DNA from: Mastigamoeba balamuthi
Taxonomy: Eukaryota; Evosea; Mastigamoebida; Mastigamoebidae
NCBI GenBank assembly: GCA_902651635.1
Contig: CACRSC010000084.1
Span: 1,201,628 to 1,265,627, forward strand
Length of the DNA stretch: 64,000 bases
Reading direction: 5' to 3'
A program made the position numbers and the translations under genes. Shown here one piece after another: positions 41,842 to 55,200 of the stretch. The notes below the pieces were generated by a model. That model was given only the letters and a program-made list of their open reading frames with translations, ran no database searches and was not told the DNA's origin. Position 1 is the first letter of the stretch. Each line of letters opens with the position of its first letter.

Positions 41842-43778
41842 TCAGTCAGCGATCTCGAACACGTAGTTGTGCGGGACAAGCGGCGAGTGCGCCCTGGCGA
41901 GCGCCTTGTTGGACCGCGGAGTAAGCGACAGCGGCGGCGGCGGCGACCCCGCGGACGAGTCGAGGTAGATGTTCTTGTTGACGAGCACCTCGCGGGCCGG
42001 CCTGTGGATGAAGAACGTCTCGAGCTTGGTCCGCAGCCCCCCCGTGTCCAGCTTGGGCGTGTTGGGCGTCGCGTGCTCCAGCAGCAGCCATGGGTGGCGC
42101 AGCGCTTGCAGGGCCGTCAGGCGCTCGGCGGGGTCCACGCGGAGCAGCCGCTCGATAAAGTCGCGGGCGAGCTCCGAGACGTAGGGCTCGTCGGGGAACT
42201 CGTAGCGCCCGGCGCTGATCGACTGGCGCAGCTCCTCCGTGTCCTCGTTGAAGAAGAACCAGAAGGGCGCGTTCATCAGCAGGCCCTCGTCCTGCGCGTG
42301 CTCGGCGTGCGACAGGAACGGCGGCCTGCCGTAGAGCATGATGAACAGGATCACCCCCATCGCCCACATGTCCGCTGCCGGCGCCCCCATCTCGCCTCCA
42401 AACAGCTCGGGCGCTGCACACCGCGTGTGAGCGGGAGCGCGGCAACACCAGCGCCAAGCAGCGGGCGACCGCACCTCTGTAGCCGAGCGTGCCGCGGCCC
42501 TGGACTCGCTTGGCCTCGTCGATTGGCTTGTCGGTCCTGTGCGCCAGCCCAAAGTCGATGAGCTTCAGCGACATCGTGTCGTCCGACAGCCCGCAGTTGA
42601 TGATGATGTTCTCGGGCTGCAGCCGAGCGACAGTCTCAGTGCGTGCACCAAGGCCGCTCGCTGGCCGAAGGAGGGTTCGGACCTTGAGGTCAGCGTGCAC
42701 GATGCCGCGCAGGTGGAGGTACGCGAGGGCGCTGAGGACCTTGTGCGCGACCATCGTGGCCTCGCGCTCGCTGTACGCTCTTCTCGCGACGATCTCCTCG
42801 AACAGCTCGTGCCCCGACGCGCTGCGCACGCGATCAGGTGCCGCGGGTCAGCAACGGGTTGGCGAGCAGCCAGAGAGGCAGCAGTTCGTACTACTCGAGG
42901 ACAATGACGAGGTCGTTCTGCGTGAAGAACACGTCGTGGTACCGGATGATGTTGGGGTGGCTCAGCTGCTTGAGGATGGGTATCTCCTTGGCTGCAGCGG
43001 CCAGCGTCGTCAGCCGCGTCTCACCAGAGAAACGTCGCTCCGACGGTTATCGCGCAGTGCAGAACCGCGGACGTGCGGGTGCCGGACATTGCTGAAAATA
43101 GAAGCGTGCAGGGAGCAGAGAGAGGGTCGCAGGCCGCCCGCACCTATCAGAGAGAACTCGTTCCGGTCCTCGATGCGCCTGTTGGGTATCATCTTCACCG
43201 CCACGAGCTCAGAGGTCTTCCTGTTCCGCCCCAGCATCACCTTGCACGTCGCCCCCCTGCTCGCACAGCCGGCCCGTGGGTGAGTGGGGGGGCCAGACAC
43301 GTGGGCGATCGCGGAAAACGACGGGATAAAGGAACGAAGCACTTATGAAAAGTGAAAAAACAGACAAACGCACTCGCCGAGGGCCCCGATGACCTCGTAC
43401 TCGGCCTTGAACGACTCTGACCCCGGCTGCTCGATCTCCCCTCTCCCGATGATCCCCGACAGCTTCTTCTTTTTCCTCCTGCGCCGGCGGTTTCGGCAAA
43501 CCCGTTGAGAGACGCGGAGAAAACCGCAGTGGGCAGCCCAGCCCCCCGGTCCAGGCGCACTCCTCGGGGGTGGAGCAGGTGGACTTGGGGGACTCGGGGG
43601 TCACGCTGCGGGTGACCGCGAACGAGTGGACGCGGCTGAGGGCGGGCTGCAGGGCCGCCGCGTGGGGCTGCGACGAGGCGAGGCCGAAGCCGCGGCCTGC
43701 AGGCGACCTGTGGAAGCTCCGCCGGCTCGCCTGCTGCAGCAGCTGCGCCTCGCTGTTCTCCCCCGTGCTCGTGTCCAT
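41842..43778 (-). CDS. CAMK-like Ser/Thr protein kinase, non-RD (461 aa, seven exons)
   Basis: Exons 43778-43561, 43478-43374, 43256-43144, 42991-42895, 42821-42683, 42616-42475 and 42413-41842; phases agree. About 85 N-terminal residues are Ser/Pro-rich. The kinase domain follows: IGALGEGATCKVMLG (Gly loop), VAVKMI (Lys), AKEIPILKQLSHPNI (helix-C Glu), GIVHADLK-PENIII (catalytic loop), KLIDFGLA (DFG), GTLGYRAPELFGG and ADMWAMGVILFIMLYGRPPF. The HRD arginine is Ala, so it is a non-RD kinase that should not depend on classical activation-loop phosphorylation. Asp, Lys and Asn needed for catalysis remain. Helices and GRPPF resemble the CaMK group, but there is no EF-hand. It is convergent with the cyclase gene, 244 bp apart. 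Confidence 0.88.
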
Positions 43779-45860
43779 CTGGGGATGCGGTGGCCTGGGC
43801 CCTGCGGGTCTTCGCAGCGCGTCTGGGGCTCTGCAGGGGGCCGGGCGGCGGGTGCGCGGGTCTGGAGAGGAAAATATGAGTGTGAATGAAATATCGGACC
43901 CTGCTGCAATTTCGGATACAGCAGTAACCCCGAATCAAGCGAATATCTCTCCCCCCCTGCGGTTTCTTGAGGGGAACGTTCGCGGAAATTCCCGTGCATT
44001 TTGCTGCCTCTGGTCCTCTTGTCCCTGGACTGCACGTTCTCTGCGAGTGCTGCTCCTGTGCAACGTGCAGTTCGGACGCTAGTTGGTGCACGCCGGCCCC
44101 CTCGGTAGTCTTGGGAGTCGGCGTTGGTGGGAGAGCCGGCCGGTGCTGGCGGTTGGGGTGGGAGTTGGGCAGGAAACGAAACTGTCGCCACGAGATACAC
44201 CCCAGCTGCCGCTGGTGCACTGCCCTGCGACGCCCCGCTGGAGGAGGACCTCGCAGGACCTCGCAGCGAGCAGGCTAGGTGGGCTGAAAGCTGAGGGAAG
44301 ACGTCTCCGCTGCTGGTGTTGGTTAAGAGCACAGAGAACACACCGCACAGCCACACTGTTGGCATATAGGCACTGTGCTGCTGCCATTGTGAGCCCGCAT
44401 GCCTGGGGTTGAGTTTGCACAGCGCCACAGCCTGCCTGCAGCTGGTGGGTGAAGTGGATCCACCAAGCGGTCCAGCCATCCACGTCATCTACTTCCATGC
44501 CAGAACATGTGAAGAGCCCTGGGAGAGGGCAGAAACGCAGCATGATGTGAGTAAGCAGTAGCTACACAACTGATACGGAGATGGAGACCCTGCCCAGTAC
44601 AATGAACTGCAGGCACACAACGACTTCTTTGATAAGGTCGTTTTACAGCTTTATGACACCATCACCTGGCCTGCTTCTCTTTCCAACAAACTACATTCAC
44701 TTCTTCTTAACAACCAGTATCCAGAGAGCATCAAGATCATCATGGGTAGCATCATTACCATGTTCTCTAATAGTTGTTATATGTTCATCATTCTTGCACT
44801 CTCTTGTTACCATGACAGGCTAGGCCAAATTAATGTCTGATACGGATCAAATACATGTGATGTGCTGTCTGAGTTCTCATCATTTCATATTGTCCCAGTT
44901 TTCAGCAAGTACAATGTGTACCCACTGCAGTGCCTGATGTCACGTTCTTTGCCATTAAGAATGCCCTTGTTCTTCAGTAGCTCAGAAACATGATTAAGCA
45001 CAGATGATTCTTATCAGTGATCTCACCAGGGCTGTGAATGCCACAGCAGATAGGATAGGATGGCCACAATGTCAGAGAAGGTATCAAAGCAGACAGGCAT
45101 GATAGTCAAGCTGTCTTACGACTTTGAGTAGCAGTTTGTGACAGTGCACAAGAAGAGCTTGGACTAAACTCACTCATGGCATGCTTCTCCAGCCTCTTGG
45201 AGAAGCAGGCCGAGGATGAATACAGCACTCATGCCATCACAGACCAGTATGGATAAGATGGGTGATATCCTCTTCAAAGCTGTTGGCAGTGACTGTACAT
45301 GAGACTACTTGTACCCTCTGAGTCTCTCCTGCTCTTACACCTGCCCACTCACTGCTTCTCATTGCCTGCTCCTCCTTAGACACACTGCCAGTCCACCACT
45401 GCCCCCGGAACAGAATATCCTGGTCAGATCTTTAGCTCTTTCCAGATCATGCTGTCCGTCTTTCTTTTGTGATCACAAGTGCACCGCAGTGCCATCACAC
45501 ACAAGCCCATCATTCTCAGCATGTGACTCCAGTCCCTTGGCCACCTCCTTCCTGTCTGGTGTGACACTGGGCACTGCACACCACTGCAGATTTGGCACCT
45601 CACTTTTTTTTCACCCAGGCAGGGTGCCAGTCTTGCCCTACTTATTTTATCACCAAACCCCATGTGCCCAAGAACTGTATCTCGAGCTCTCATTGCCAAT
45701 TTTCTTCACGGAGGTTTATGTGCTCCTGCAGTCGAAGAAGTCACAGCAGTATGTGAGGTAGGCCCAAATGAAACATTGTCGGCTCAGTCAGCTGACACGG
45801 TGACCTCGAACGCAGGTGGGAGCAGCCCTTGCATGACATTCTCGAGAATGTGCAAGATCA
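43779..45860. other. Two-kilobase spacer with an A+T-richer core
   Basis: 43,779-44,100 is the kinase promoter side. From about 44,550 to 45,750 the G+C falls and codon bias disappears. A plus-strand open stretch (44,588-44,827) and a minus-strand one (45,424-45,699, with several Cys/His) have no convincing match. It is probably mobile-element debris that I cannot assign. Confidence 0.4.
43937..43954 (-). promoter_or_regulatory. AATATCTC-type upstream motif, kinase gene
   Basis: AAGCGAATATCTCTCCCC lies about 160 bases upstream of the kinase start. It is nearly the same word as the one before the arrestin gene. Confidence 0.35.
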
Positions 45861-46968
45861 CTAAAGACGTGTTGAGAAGCGCAATAAGAACAGCAGAGGC
45901 GTACAGGGAAGCTCGGTCTCAATGGAGAACACACGTGACCTGTAAAACTCACCGGGCTTGTCCACCTGCACAGCGTAGAAGCGGTAGCTGGTCCCGTCCG
46001 TCAGAGCGCCGAAGACATAGCCAGACGGGCTGTGACAAAGGCATCTGTCAGAAAACGTGTAGCACGCCAGCCTGCGTGCCTCTTGCTCGGGTCAGAGCCG
46101 GCGTTGGCCTGGACCATCGAGAGCATCTCGGCGAACAGCTGCTCCATGTGTGTCGCAATCCCGACGACGATCGACTTGGCCTCGACAGTGCAGAAGAACG
46201 GTACGTGTGGCCTGCTCCCGGGATTGCCCACCTCGGAGCCCTTGAACGGCCTGGCCGACAAGTGGTCGAGGAATCCGTGCACGTGCAGCTTCGTGGTCGG
46301 GAGAGGAGCAGACTCCATCTGGTGCTCCGTGAACACGAAAACCCTCTCGACCTTGCGGAGCGCTGTCGCGAGCACGGGGTTGACGAGGACACGCGCCCCG
46401 GCCTCTTTCTGCACCAGGGAAGGAAGCGTGAGGGGGGGGCGATGTGAGCCAGTGCACAAATATTGGCCGAACCACGCGTGTGTTTTGCGACGCACCGTTT
46501 GCACGAAGACGCGCTTGTACAGCGCCAGCATCTCCACGAGGGCGCCCGGGGCCGCGTCGGGAGCAAATTTCTCTCGTAGGCGCAACTCCCCGTTGATGAC
46601 GACGCCGAGCCGCGCCTGGATCTGCTCCACGTCCCCAGTGAGCGCCGCGAACGGCGTCGACTCCTGCGCAGCACCGTCAGGCATGCCAGAGCCCTACACA
46701 TCACAAAAGGCAGCGGGCACGCACACGGGGGCCGAACGCGTCGACGAGGTGGTCGAGGATCGAGGCAGGAACGCCCTCGGCCTGCGACACGCTGCAGAGC
46801 GCCGCTCTGTGCTCAATAAAGAGCGACGATGGGCGGAGTTGCCTACTGCAGAAGTAGTCTGCGAAGCTCGGCCACGTCAAGCGACTTCTTCAGCATTGCG
46901 TCGGTGGAGGACTCCGCGAGGGCCTCCAGCCGCCGCTTCTTTGACACAGGTTCTTCCGGCGAGGACAT
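45861..46968 (-). CDS. PD-(D/E)XK nuclease-like protein (about 290 aa; last junction unresolved)
   Basis: Exons 46968-46847, 46791-46725, 46693 to about 46496, and 46408 to about 46080 join in phase. The start is MSSPEEPVSKKRRLEALAESS, with a possible nuclear-localisation signal. The core reads KLHVHGFLDHL, then FFCTVEAKS (an Asp and an E-A-K as in restriction-like nuclease folds), HMEQLFAEMLSMVQAN, and after the junction GYVFGALTDGTSYRFYAVQ. This order (EAK, a Q/E helix, then a G-LTDG-x-x-FY strand) is typical of the nuclease-like modules in Crinkler-type and related proteins. Between about 46,090 and 46,029 no pair of splice sites restores the frame. The gene therefore has either an atypical short intron or a frameshift. 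Not a confident functional gene, but clearly a family member. Confidence 0.55.
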
Positions 46969-49248
46969 GTCCGCGCGGGAAGTAAATTCAAAATCGTATT
47001 CTATCTGATTGATCACACCCACAAACGGAGATTTGAAAACAATTTCTGGTGCAGAGATTCAGCCCTGACTTCGCTGCCGCACATACGTTGTGGTGTAGTT
47101 TGGGGGCTCTCTGAGATCAAAACAATAAGCAGTGACGCCTACCGGGAGTGTCGTCATTCACCAGAGCGGAGACGATTGAATTCAGCGGGATCCTGTCTCC
47201 AGGAGTTCCACTGACGCCCTTGCTCTCACACTCATGAAAGAGCAAAGGCCAAGAACAGATGCTGCTGTTGACCAGTTACTACCTTAAGGCTGCCTTTTTT
47301 GCCTGCAAAAAAAGGATGGAACACAAAGCTACACTACAGCAGAGCAGCAGAGAATAAGAGTGAAAGGAACAAGGAAACATGCAGGGTGTTGTGCTCTAAG
47401 TGCTCCAAGAGAATATATATTAACGTGAGATCAGAGTGTAAAATGCAAATTATGCAGACCTTTATCCAGGACTGAAGCTGTAGGCCAGAGGCAAAGGCAG
47501 AGCCAGAGTAAAGCAGAGGCAAGCTGAAGCTGACAGCTCTGGGCCAGAAGCCCTGCTCTTGATGTATATGCATAATTGAAGAGAATGCCCTGACCCTCTG
47601 TTCAAGATTTCCCTCCCAATTGATCAAAGTTGAAATGATAGCATATTTGCCTATCTCAGTGACTGCTTTCAAGGCACTTCACCACTGCAGTGAAGAAGAA
47701 AGGGTTCAGTGCTTCTGCTGCATATGTTATGCAATTTCAATTATTGTATTTCTGCTCAAATAACAACTAATAGTGCATTGTGTAAAATCCAGTATGTTGT
47801 GAAAAAAGGAAATATTGTGTAAAACGCATATTACACTCTTTTTCTATGAAGAGCAAAACACGGGTACAGTTCTCATAAAATGTGATTACCAAGAAGACAG
47901 GGTTTGAGTGCACTTTTCTATGGCCATACAAATCACTGTCTAAGTCTGCCCATCACACTGGAAACAGTTCTTTGTGGTTGCTTAATACATTTTTTTTAGT
48001 ATAGCCCGAGAAATTGCATACAGAAACGGCCTGTGAGCCTTTTAAGTGTTCATGCAGGCCTGTTTTGTATGCAATCCTCATGAAGCTGGAACAAATCAGG
48101 TACGAGCTGCCAATGCACAAATGAGAAAGATCTTCGAGGAGAGATTTGGAGAAGAAGCAACATGAGCACTACACACTTCCATTGAACTCACGTTCCCAGA
48201 GATTGCCATGGGCCCCCTCTTTGCAGTAGGTTTCTTTGTATGTGTTTTTCAACTCACACTGATGGCAGAACTTTGAGAAGCTTATGACAATCAGTGGGCA
48301 GTTGATCTTGAATGAGAAAATGAAAAAGTGATATGGAGCCTCAGAGTGCATTGTCGAGGTTTTGCCTTCGCACTGAAAATGGGATAGGATCAATGTGAAC
48401 AATGTTGTGACTGCTACTGTTGCTCCTGTTCTGAACATGCCCAAGGTACAGCACCCTATCTTCACAGCAGACTGTGTCTACTACTCTGCAGCCACAGAAC
48501 AGTTGGTTGAAGAGTGAGAGGTACCATTTGATCTCTCTGTGCACAAGAACAGGCTTTCAGATTACATTATTGTGCACATCTGGAGCACTGACCACAATAT
48601 TGGAATGAAGTGGTTATTCTTCTCACAGCTTCGTCCCATGAAGGGCAAGCCCCAGGTTTCCTCTCTTCCCCCCTTCTTCCTCCTTCACCTTCCCCTCTTC
48701 CCTGCCCCCTTCCCCTTCCCTTCTGTTGTAGGGGCTCATTCTGCCCTTATAGGCAGGCGAGGTGCCTGGATGGATGACCTACATGATGATGTTCTCTGCT
48801 GTTGATGACCTGAACAACTTTCTTGTGGACAAATATTGGCCGTTCTGACTTGCAGACAACCGTCTCTCGTTTGATGATGAGTTTTTCACTCTGGGGCAAA
48901 CGTTTTTGGGGCTGCTCAAGAGATGAAAGGGCATGCCCTGGATTGGGCCGAGACTCTTAAGACCCTGACTTGTGAGTTGTGGTCCCTCCACCTCCATGAG
49001 TAGACAGACAACACCTGCTGTGTGATTTGTAATAAAAGTACTTGATACCGAAAGGTGATACTCCATTGACATTTTTAATTTGACAGCTACAGTTCTTCTA
49101 TTTCCTCTGCTGCAAGACAGAGTATGACGCAGGCACTAGCCGCAACTTTAAAAGGAAGTACAAGCAAATTTGAAGGAGCTCTGTGTGCTTTGTTGCCCCG
49201 TGGCCAATGGCAATCGCACAGCGAGGTGAGAAGCATGTGTGTGGACAG
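46969..49248. other. A+T-rich block without a recognisable gene
   Basis: Clearly lower G+C than either flank, with no third-position G/C bias. It contains short A/T runs, a polypyrimidine tract at about 48,659-48,726 and many small open stretches in all frames. None shows a domain I recognise. The sharp composition change near 49,150, just before the dynein 3' end, suggests inserted DNA. I found no terminal repeats by eye. Confidence 0.5.
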
Positions 49249-52200
49249 CTACTTGGAGAGGAGGAGGGCAGTGCCGCGGAGGGTCCAGTGGTCGGGTTTC
49301 TCCTTGCCCGACGGCAGCTCGACAGTGAGCATGTACGAGGGCCTGCTGCTGCTGTCGCGCACGGGGTAGAAGTAGCAGGGGCAGTTGTAGACCGTGTTGG
49401 GGTCCTTCTGCGCCTTCTTCTTGGCCTCGACGGGCCTGAAGTGCACCACAGGCATGACGCACTCGAGCTCCATGGGCGTGGGCTCGCGCAGCGTCTGGTT
49501 GCCCTGGTCCCAGCTCGCCCCCTCGAGCAGCATCCCCGTCACGTACGCCCCCTCCGCCGGCGCCTCGTGGATCTCCGACGGCGCGTCGCGCACGATCGAG
49601 AACTCCCACGTCAGCGTGTCGATGCTGAGGTTGTTCTTGAGCGCCGTCTTCTGCAGCAGCGCCGTCAGGAACCCCGTCGGGTACGTGAAGCCGCCCAGCC
49701 AGAACACCTTGGGCTGCTTGCTGTGGGCCACACGCGGGCACAGCGGCGTCAAGTCAGCGCGCGGGACATCAATTGAAAACGAGAGAGAACAGAGAGAGGG
49801 ACGCACTCCTGGGCCCACTGCGAGAACATCTCGATCCTGCTGCACAGGTCGTGCATCCAGCCGGCCAGCGGGCGGAGCGAGGGGTACGCGGACTTCCACG
49901 CGGGCGGGACGCGGCCCTCGCTGATGAACGAGGAGACCTCGTCGAGCTCGCTGCTCATGACCACGAGCCCCTTGAGCCCCTTCTGCAGCGTCGACAGCGA
50001 CGACCGCACGAGGCGCAGCAGGTCGTTGTACCTGTCGACCTCGTGGCTCAGCACCGTCACCAGCGGGTTGGTGCCGTCCTCCTTCTTCATCTTGGCGATC
50101 ACCTCGAGCCCGATGAGCTCGGGCAGGTGCTTCTGCAGGTCGTCGATGCGCGCCAGCAGCTTCTGGTCACGGTCCGTCGCCGTCGCCGCCGCCTGCCCGC
50201 CCGCGGGCGCAGCGCCGCCCCCGCCGCCGCCCGTGCGCGGCTGCAGGGCCAGCAGGTGCAGCAGCATCTCGGTCGACTCCTGGATCTGCGACGCCACGTC
50301 GGCGTTGCTGTGCTGCCCGAACGCCTCGGGCTTGTCGACGAGCGGCAGCGACGCGATGTAGTCGCGGTACGCCGTCAGCGGGCCGTCCTCGGGGATGAAG
50401 TACGTGGGCAGCGACGACAGGCGGTAGTTGGGCGTCACCAGCGCCTCCTGGGCGAAGAACTTCTTGGCGTAGACGGCCAGCACCTGCGAGTCCCACCTGT
50501 CCGTCACGCGCCCGCCGTAGTTCAGCTCCGAGATGATGTACCGCACGGCCTGCCACGGCACCTCCTCGTACGTGTCCAGCACCTGCCCCAGCAGCTCCTG
50601 GCTCACCGTGAAGTCCGAGTCGTTGAAGTCGTACGCGCAGTTGAACCCCAGCGTCAGGAACTTGTGCCTCTCCAGCAGCACGCTGCGGGGAGGGCGCGCA
50701 AGAGAGAGCTGAGCTGTGGGTGCTGGGAGAGGTGGGAGAGGTGTGTGGACTGTACCTGTGGAGGAACGAGAGGGCAAAGAGCATCTTCTTGAGCTTGGTC
50801 GGGGCGCTGCACTTGGCGAGGGCGGTGTCGGTGATCTGCTTGAACATGCGCATGAGGTTCTGCTTGAGGCCCTTGGGCGGCTGCGTCGTGATCTTGACCG
50901 CGCGCTGCAGGATCGTGATGGGGAACGCCGGGTGCGGCTTGGACGACAGCCAGAGCCTGAAGCGCTCGTTGACCTTGCGCAGCTGCAGCTCCTCGAGCAG
51001 CTTGTCCAGGTGCGGCAGCCAGTCGGTCATCAGGTGGCAGTTGGCCAGGAACACCCAGCTGCCGTCGCCGACGCCCTCCTCGATGATGTGCAGCGCCCGC
51101 GACTCCTGGCCCTGGCCCAGCGCGTGGTACTTGAGCTGGTTCGACATGCCCAGCGCGGCCGCCAGCTGCGTCACCGTGTCCAGCGGGTCCGCCCCGGGCG
51201 CCAGGATGAACAGCAGCGGCGACGTCGGCGTCGAGTCCTCGTACGCCTGCAGCGGGTCGAACGGCGGCGGGTCGATGAACTTGGGGTCCAGGTTGCCCGC
51301 GATGAACGTGTTGACCGCGCTGATCAGGCGGTCAGACCGGAAGCAGCGGATGATGATCAGGTGCTCCAGCTCGTTGCACTTGTTCTCCCACTCGCCCGGC
51401 AGCGGAATGTTCTCGGGCTCGGCCTTGAAGTACCAGTCCTTCCAGTCGCGCACGTTCTGCTCGAAGCTCGTAGCCAGGTTCCGGAACGCCTGCATCCTGT
51501 CCAGCACCGTGATGTTGTCCCACACGTGCTCGGGCAGCCAGTCCGAGCACGGGTTCGGCATCTGGCTCTCCCGCGACAGCACCTGCCCGCCCTGCAGGAA
51601 GAACTGGTACTCGTCCTGCGGGGTTTTGTGTGGCAATTGCCGTCAGACGCGAACGCGTGCGTGGCTTGCGACCCTCCCAGACCCCCAGAGAGCCGACGGC
51701 GGACCTTGTTGAAGCGCTTCTCGGAGCTGAGGATCTTGACGCACATGTGGAAGCTGAAGAGGGTCTTGTGCTTCTCGAAGAGGGCGCGGCAGGTCGTGCG
51801 GTAGACGTTGAGCGTGTGGAACTCGTTGAGGTTCTTGATGCGGTCCTGCAGCTCGTCGCTCTTGGGGCTCTTGTCGAGCGAGCGCTCGTAGAGCTGCACG
51901 TACGAGTCGAGGCTGAACTGGTACATGCTGTCGACGAGGGCCAGGTCCTTGAGCACGAAGAAGAGCACCGAGGCGCGGATGGCGCAGGGCAGGTACGCGT
52001 GGCGGGCGCTGTCGATCTTGGACTCGTTCTGCTCAAAGACCTCGAGCTGCTTCTTCATCTCGCCGGCCGTCTTCTTGGCCGACTCGAGCGCGTCGACCAG
52101 CGTCTCGTTCTCGAGCAGCGACCCCTGCGCCGTGTTGAGCAGGTGCAGGATCCGCTCCTCGAGGTCCACCAGCGTCTTCTGCGCCTGCGAGATGTTGACC

Positions 52201-55200
52201 ACGAGGCTGTTCTTCTGCTCCTCGAGGTCCCGCTTCTCGTGCTGGACCACCGTCCCCAGCAGCTGCTGCTCCAGGCCCTGCTCGCGCACCGCGAAGTTCA
52301 CGACGCACGTCTTGGTCGTGATCTCGGGCCCGAACTGCGGGTTGGCCAGCTTGGTCGTGATGTAGAACCGGAAGGCCGGGTTGTACTCGATCTCCTTGCC
52401 CTCGTCGAGCCGCAGCACGTACCGCGTGCCCACCTTGACCAGCTTGCGCGAGAGGATGGGGTCCAGGCACGGGTCCAGGTCCTGGTGCACGTCCTGCATC
52501 AGCACCGGGTTGCCGTTGTGGATCGCCAGCTCCAGCGTCCGCATGAAGTCGTCGTTGTTGGGCGAGATCACCTTGAGGTTGTTGGTCCGCTCCATCGACT
52601 TTATCCAGCGGTTCGCCTGCCCCTCGGGGTCGATGATCAGCGGCCACCGCTTGCCGCGCGTCACCAGCACTCCGTTCTCGATCGAGAAGGGGTCCGTCGG
52701 CAGCCCGTGGCTGTTCCACTCGCGCGCCTTGACCTTCTCGACGAGGAACTGGCTGAAGTTGAAGTCCCCGCTGTGCGGTATCTTGAACTCCTTCACCAGG
52801 CTCAGCAGGCCCCGCGGGTGCGCCAGCAGGAAGTCCTGCCGGTACTCGTACTGGAACGGGCCCGCGTACGACATGTACGCGGCTGCGATCAGGCAGTCCC
52901 CGGGCAGGTGCGCGATCGAGTCCCTGTACTGCGCGATCGACGTCTCCCACCGGCTGCGCTCGCTGCTCAGCCCCGTGATCAGCCTGCTCGCCCTGTTGAT
53001 CTTCACCTCCGTCTCCTTGGCCTTGGACACCAGCTGGTCGCGCTGCGCCACCTTGGCCGCGTGGTCCGCCCGCAGCGTCTCGAGCTGTGCGTGCGCGCAA
53101 AGGCCGTGTCAGAAGAGCTTCGAAGGGGTCCCCGAGAGGGGGCAGCAGTGGGGAACCTTCTCGTTGATCTGCTTGAGGTTCGAGCGGGCCTCCTCGAGCA
53201 TGCGCTGGTTCTTGTCCAGGTTCTCCTGCGCGGACGACAGGGCCTGCTGCTTGGGGGCCACCTCGCGCTGGGCGTGCGAGCACTTGTCGACGGCGTGCAC
53301 CCACTGGCAGAGCGACATGAGGGCCACCGACACGCGGACGACCTTCTCGGGCTTGAACTCGGGGTCCATGCAGTACTTGTCGATCTTGCGCAGGATCGAG
53401 TCGGTCACCGTCTCGATGTTGTAGTTGAGCAGCTGCGGGATGAACTGCGTGTCGGCCAGCTGCCGCTTGGCCTCGGCCCACGAGAAGTCTGTCGAGTGCC
53501 GCAGCACCAGCACGGCCTCCATCACCTTCTCCATCAGCGGCTGCGGCGTCTGGTACGTGCGGATCTCGCCCAGGTCGCGCCTGTCCAGCGCCTTGAGCGC
53601 CTTCTTGGCCGCCTCGAACGTCGGCAGCACGCGCTCCAGCTCCACGCGCGCCTTGGCCGTCTCCTCCTTGATGTCGGCCTCCTCCTGCGTCAGCTTCTGC
53701 TCCTGCAGCTCGATCTCCTTGGCCTGCTCGCTGGCCTCCTGCTTCTGCTGGACGATCGTCACCAGCGCCTCGTCGCACTCCTGCTGCAGCTTGGCCCCCT
53801 TGCGCTGCATCTCGCGCAGGTTCTCGCCCAGCTCCTCCACGCGCGTCCGCGTGTCGTCGAGCTTCTTCAGCCCGCTCTCGAGCTTGTCCGCCGCGTTCTG
53901 CAGCAGCTGCTTCTTCTCGAGCAGCAGCTCCTTGAACCCGCGCAGCAGCTCCAGGTAGTTGCTCGGCGTCACGTAGTTGTCGCGCTTCAGCTCGGCCCGC
54001 ATCCGGTCGCTCAGGATCAGCGCCATCTGGTGTATGCCCTGCGCCGCCGACGAGATGGGGTCGATCAGGTCGTCCAGCCCGTTGCCCTCGAGCGACTTGC
54101 GCGCCACCTCGCGCAGCGCGTCTGCCGGCCACTCACAGAACCAGTCGATCGTCGTGCAGTTGATGATCGCCGGGAACAGCCGGCAGTAGTCGCGGAACTT
54201 GTCGCCCACAGGGCTCATGATCAGGATCACCCGGATGTTGTTACGCGACCGCTCGATGAACCGCGTGTACAGGCTGTCCGCGTCCAGCCCCGCCCTCGCC
54301 CCCTGCAAAGTGCCCGCGAGGAGGGGGCGCTGCGTGAGGTACCGAAACGCATGGAAACCCCACGTACCTTTGCGACTGAGCCGGCGGCCTGCTCGAGCGA
54401 CGCGCGGACGCTGTCGCAGATCTGCGCGCGCTCCTCGTCGGTGTGGAGGTTGGGGACCTCGCCGCTGCTGAGGATGCTGCTGATGTCCTCGAGGAAGCCG
54501 CGGCGCAGCACCTGCGTGTCGCTGAACTGGAAGACTGTCTGCTTCTCGTCGATGCCCGCCTGATGGTAGAGCTCCTTGAGCCGCTCGCGCAGGTCGCTCT
54601 CGCGGAAGCCCTTGCGGATGTCGACGGTGAAGAGCTTGCACCCCGCCACGTGCGTCGCCAGCTTGCAGAGGCTCTGCCGCCCGCTGCCGCCCAGGCCGAT
54701 CAGCAGCGCGTGCCCGCGCGGGTGCTTGATGATGCGGTGTATGCGGCAGACGTGCTGGATCGCGTCCTTGAAGAGCACCAGGTCCATCGCCGCCGACACG
54801 TTGTACTCCTCGAGCGACGTGTCCAGCGCCGTGCGCACGGCCTCGACGCCGTCCTGCTCGCGGTAGACGGGCTCCTCGATGTTGCTGAGCTCGGTGAAGA
54901 GCGGCTGGTTGTGCGCGTCCTTGAAGAGCTTCACCCACGAGTTGTTGAAGACTGACGCCAGCTTCTCGCCGAGCAGGTTCTGGAACCACTGCCGGTCGGC
55001 GTCGTCGGCCAGGCGGTCGTAGAAGACGCGCATGCACTCGTGGACCCAGAGCTTGATCATGCTCTCGGCGCTGTCGTGGTAGTCCTTCTGCGCCTGCAGC
55101 AGCCCCTGGAAGACCTTGCTCATGTCGCGCAGGTTGAACATGTAGTGCGTCTTGGCCGGCGTCGGCAGCAGCGTCGCCACGACCGTCTGGTAGATCTCCA

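Noticed and set aside
44588-44827. 80-codon open stretch, plus strand
   Set aside because: No G/C third-position bias like real genes here, no homology recognised, and the flanks are non-coding in the same frame.
45424-45699. Possible Ty1/copia-type retroelement fossil (Cys/His-spaced stretch, minus strand)
   Set aside because: A single short segment, no accompanying element domains and no long terminal repeats seen. Too weak to name an element.
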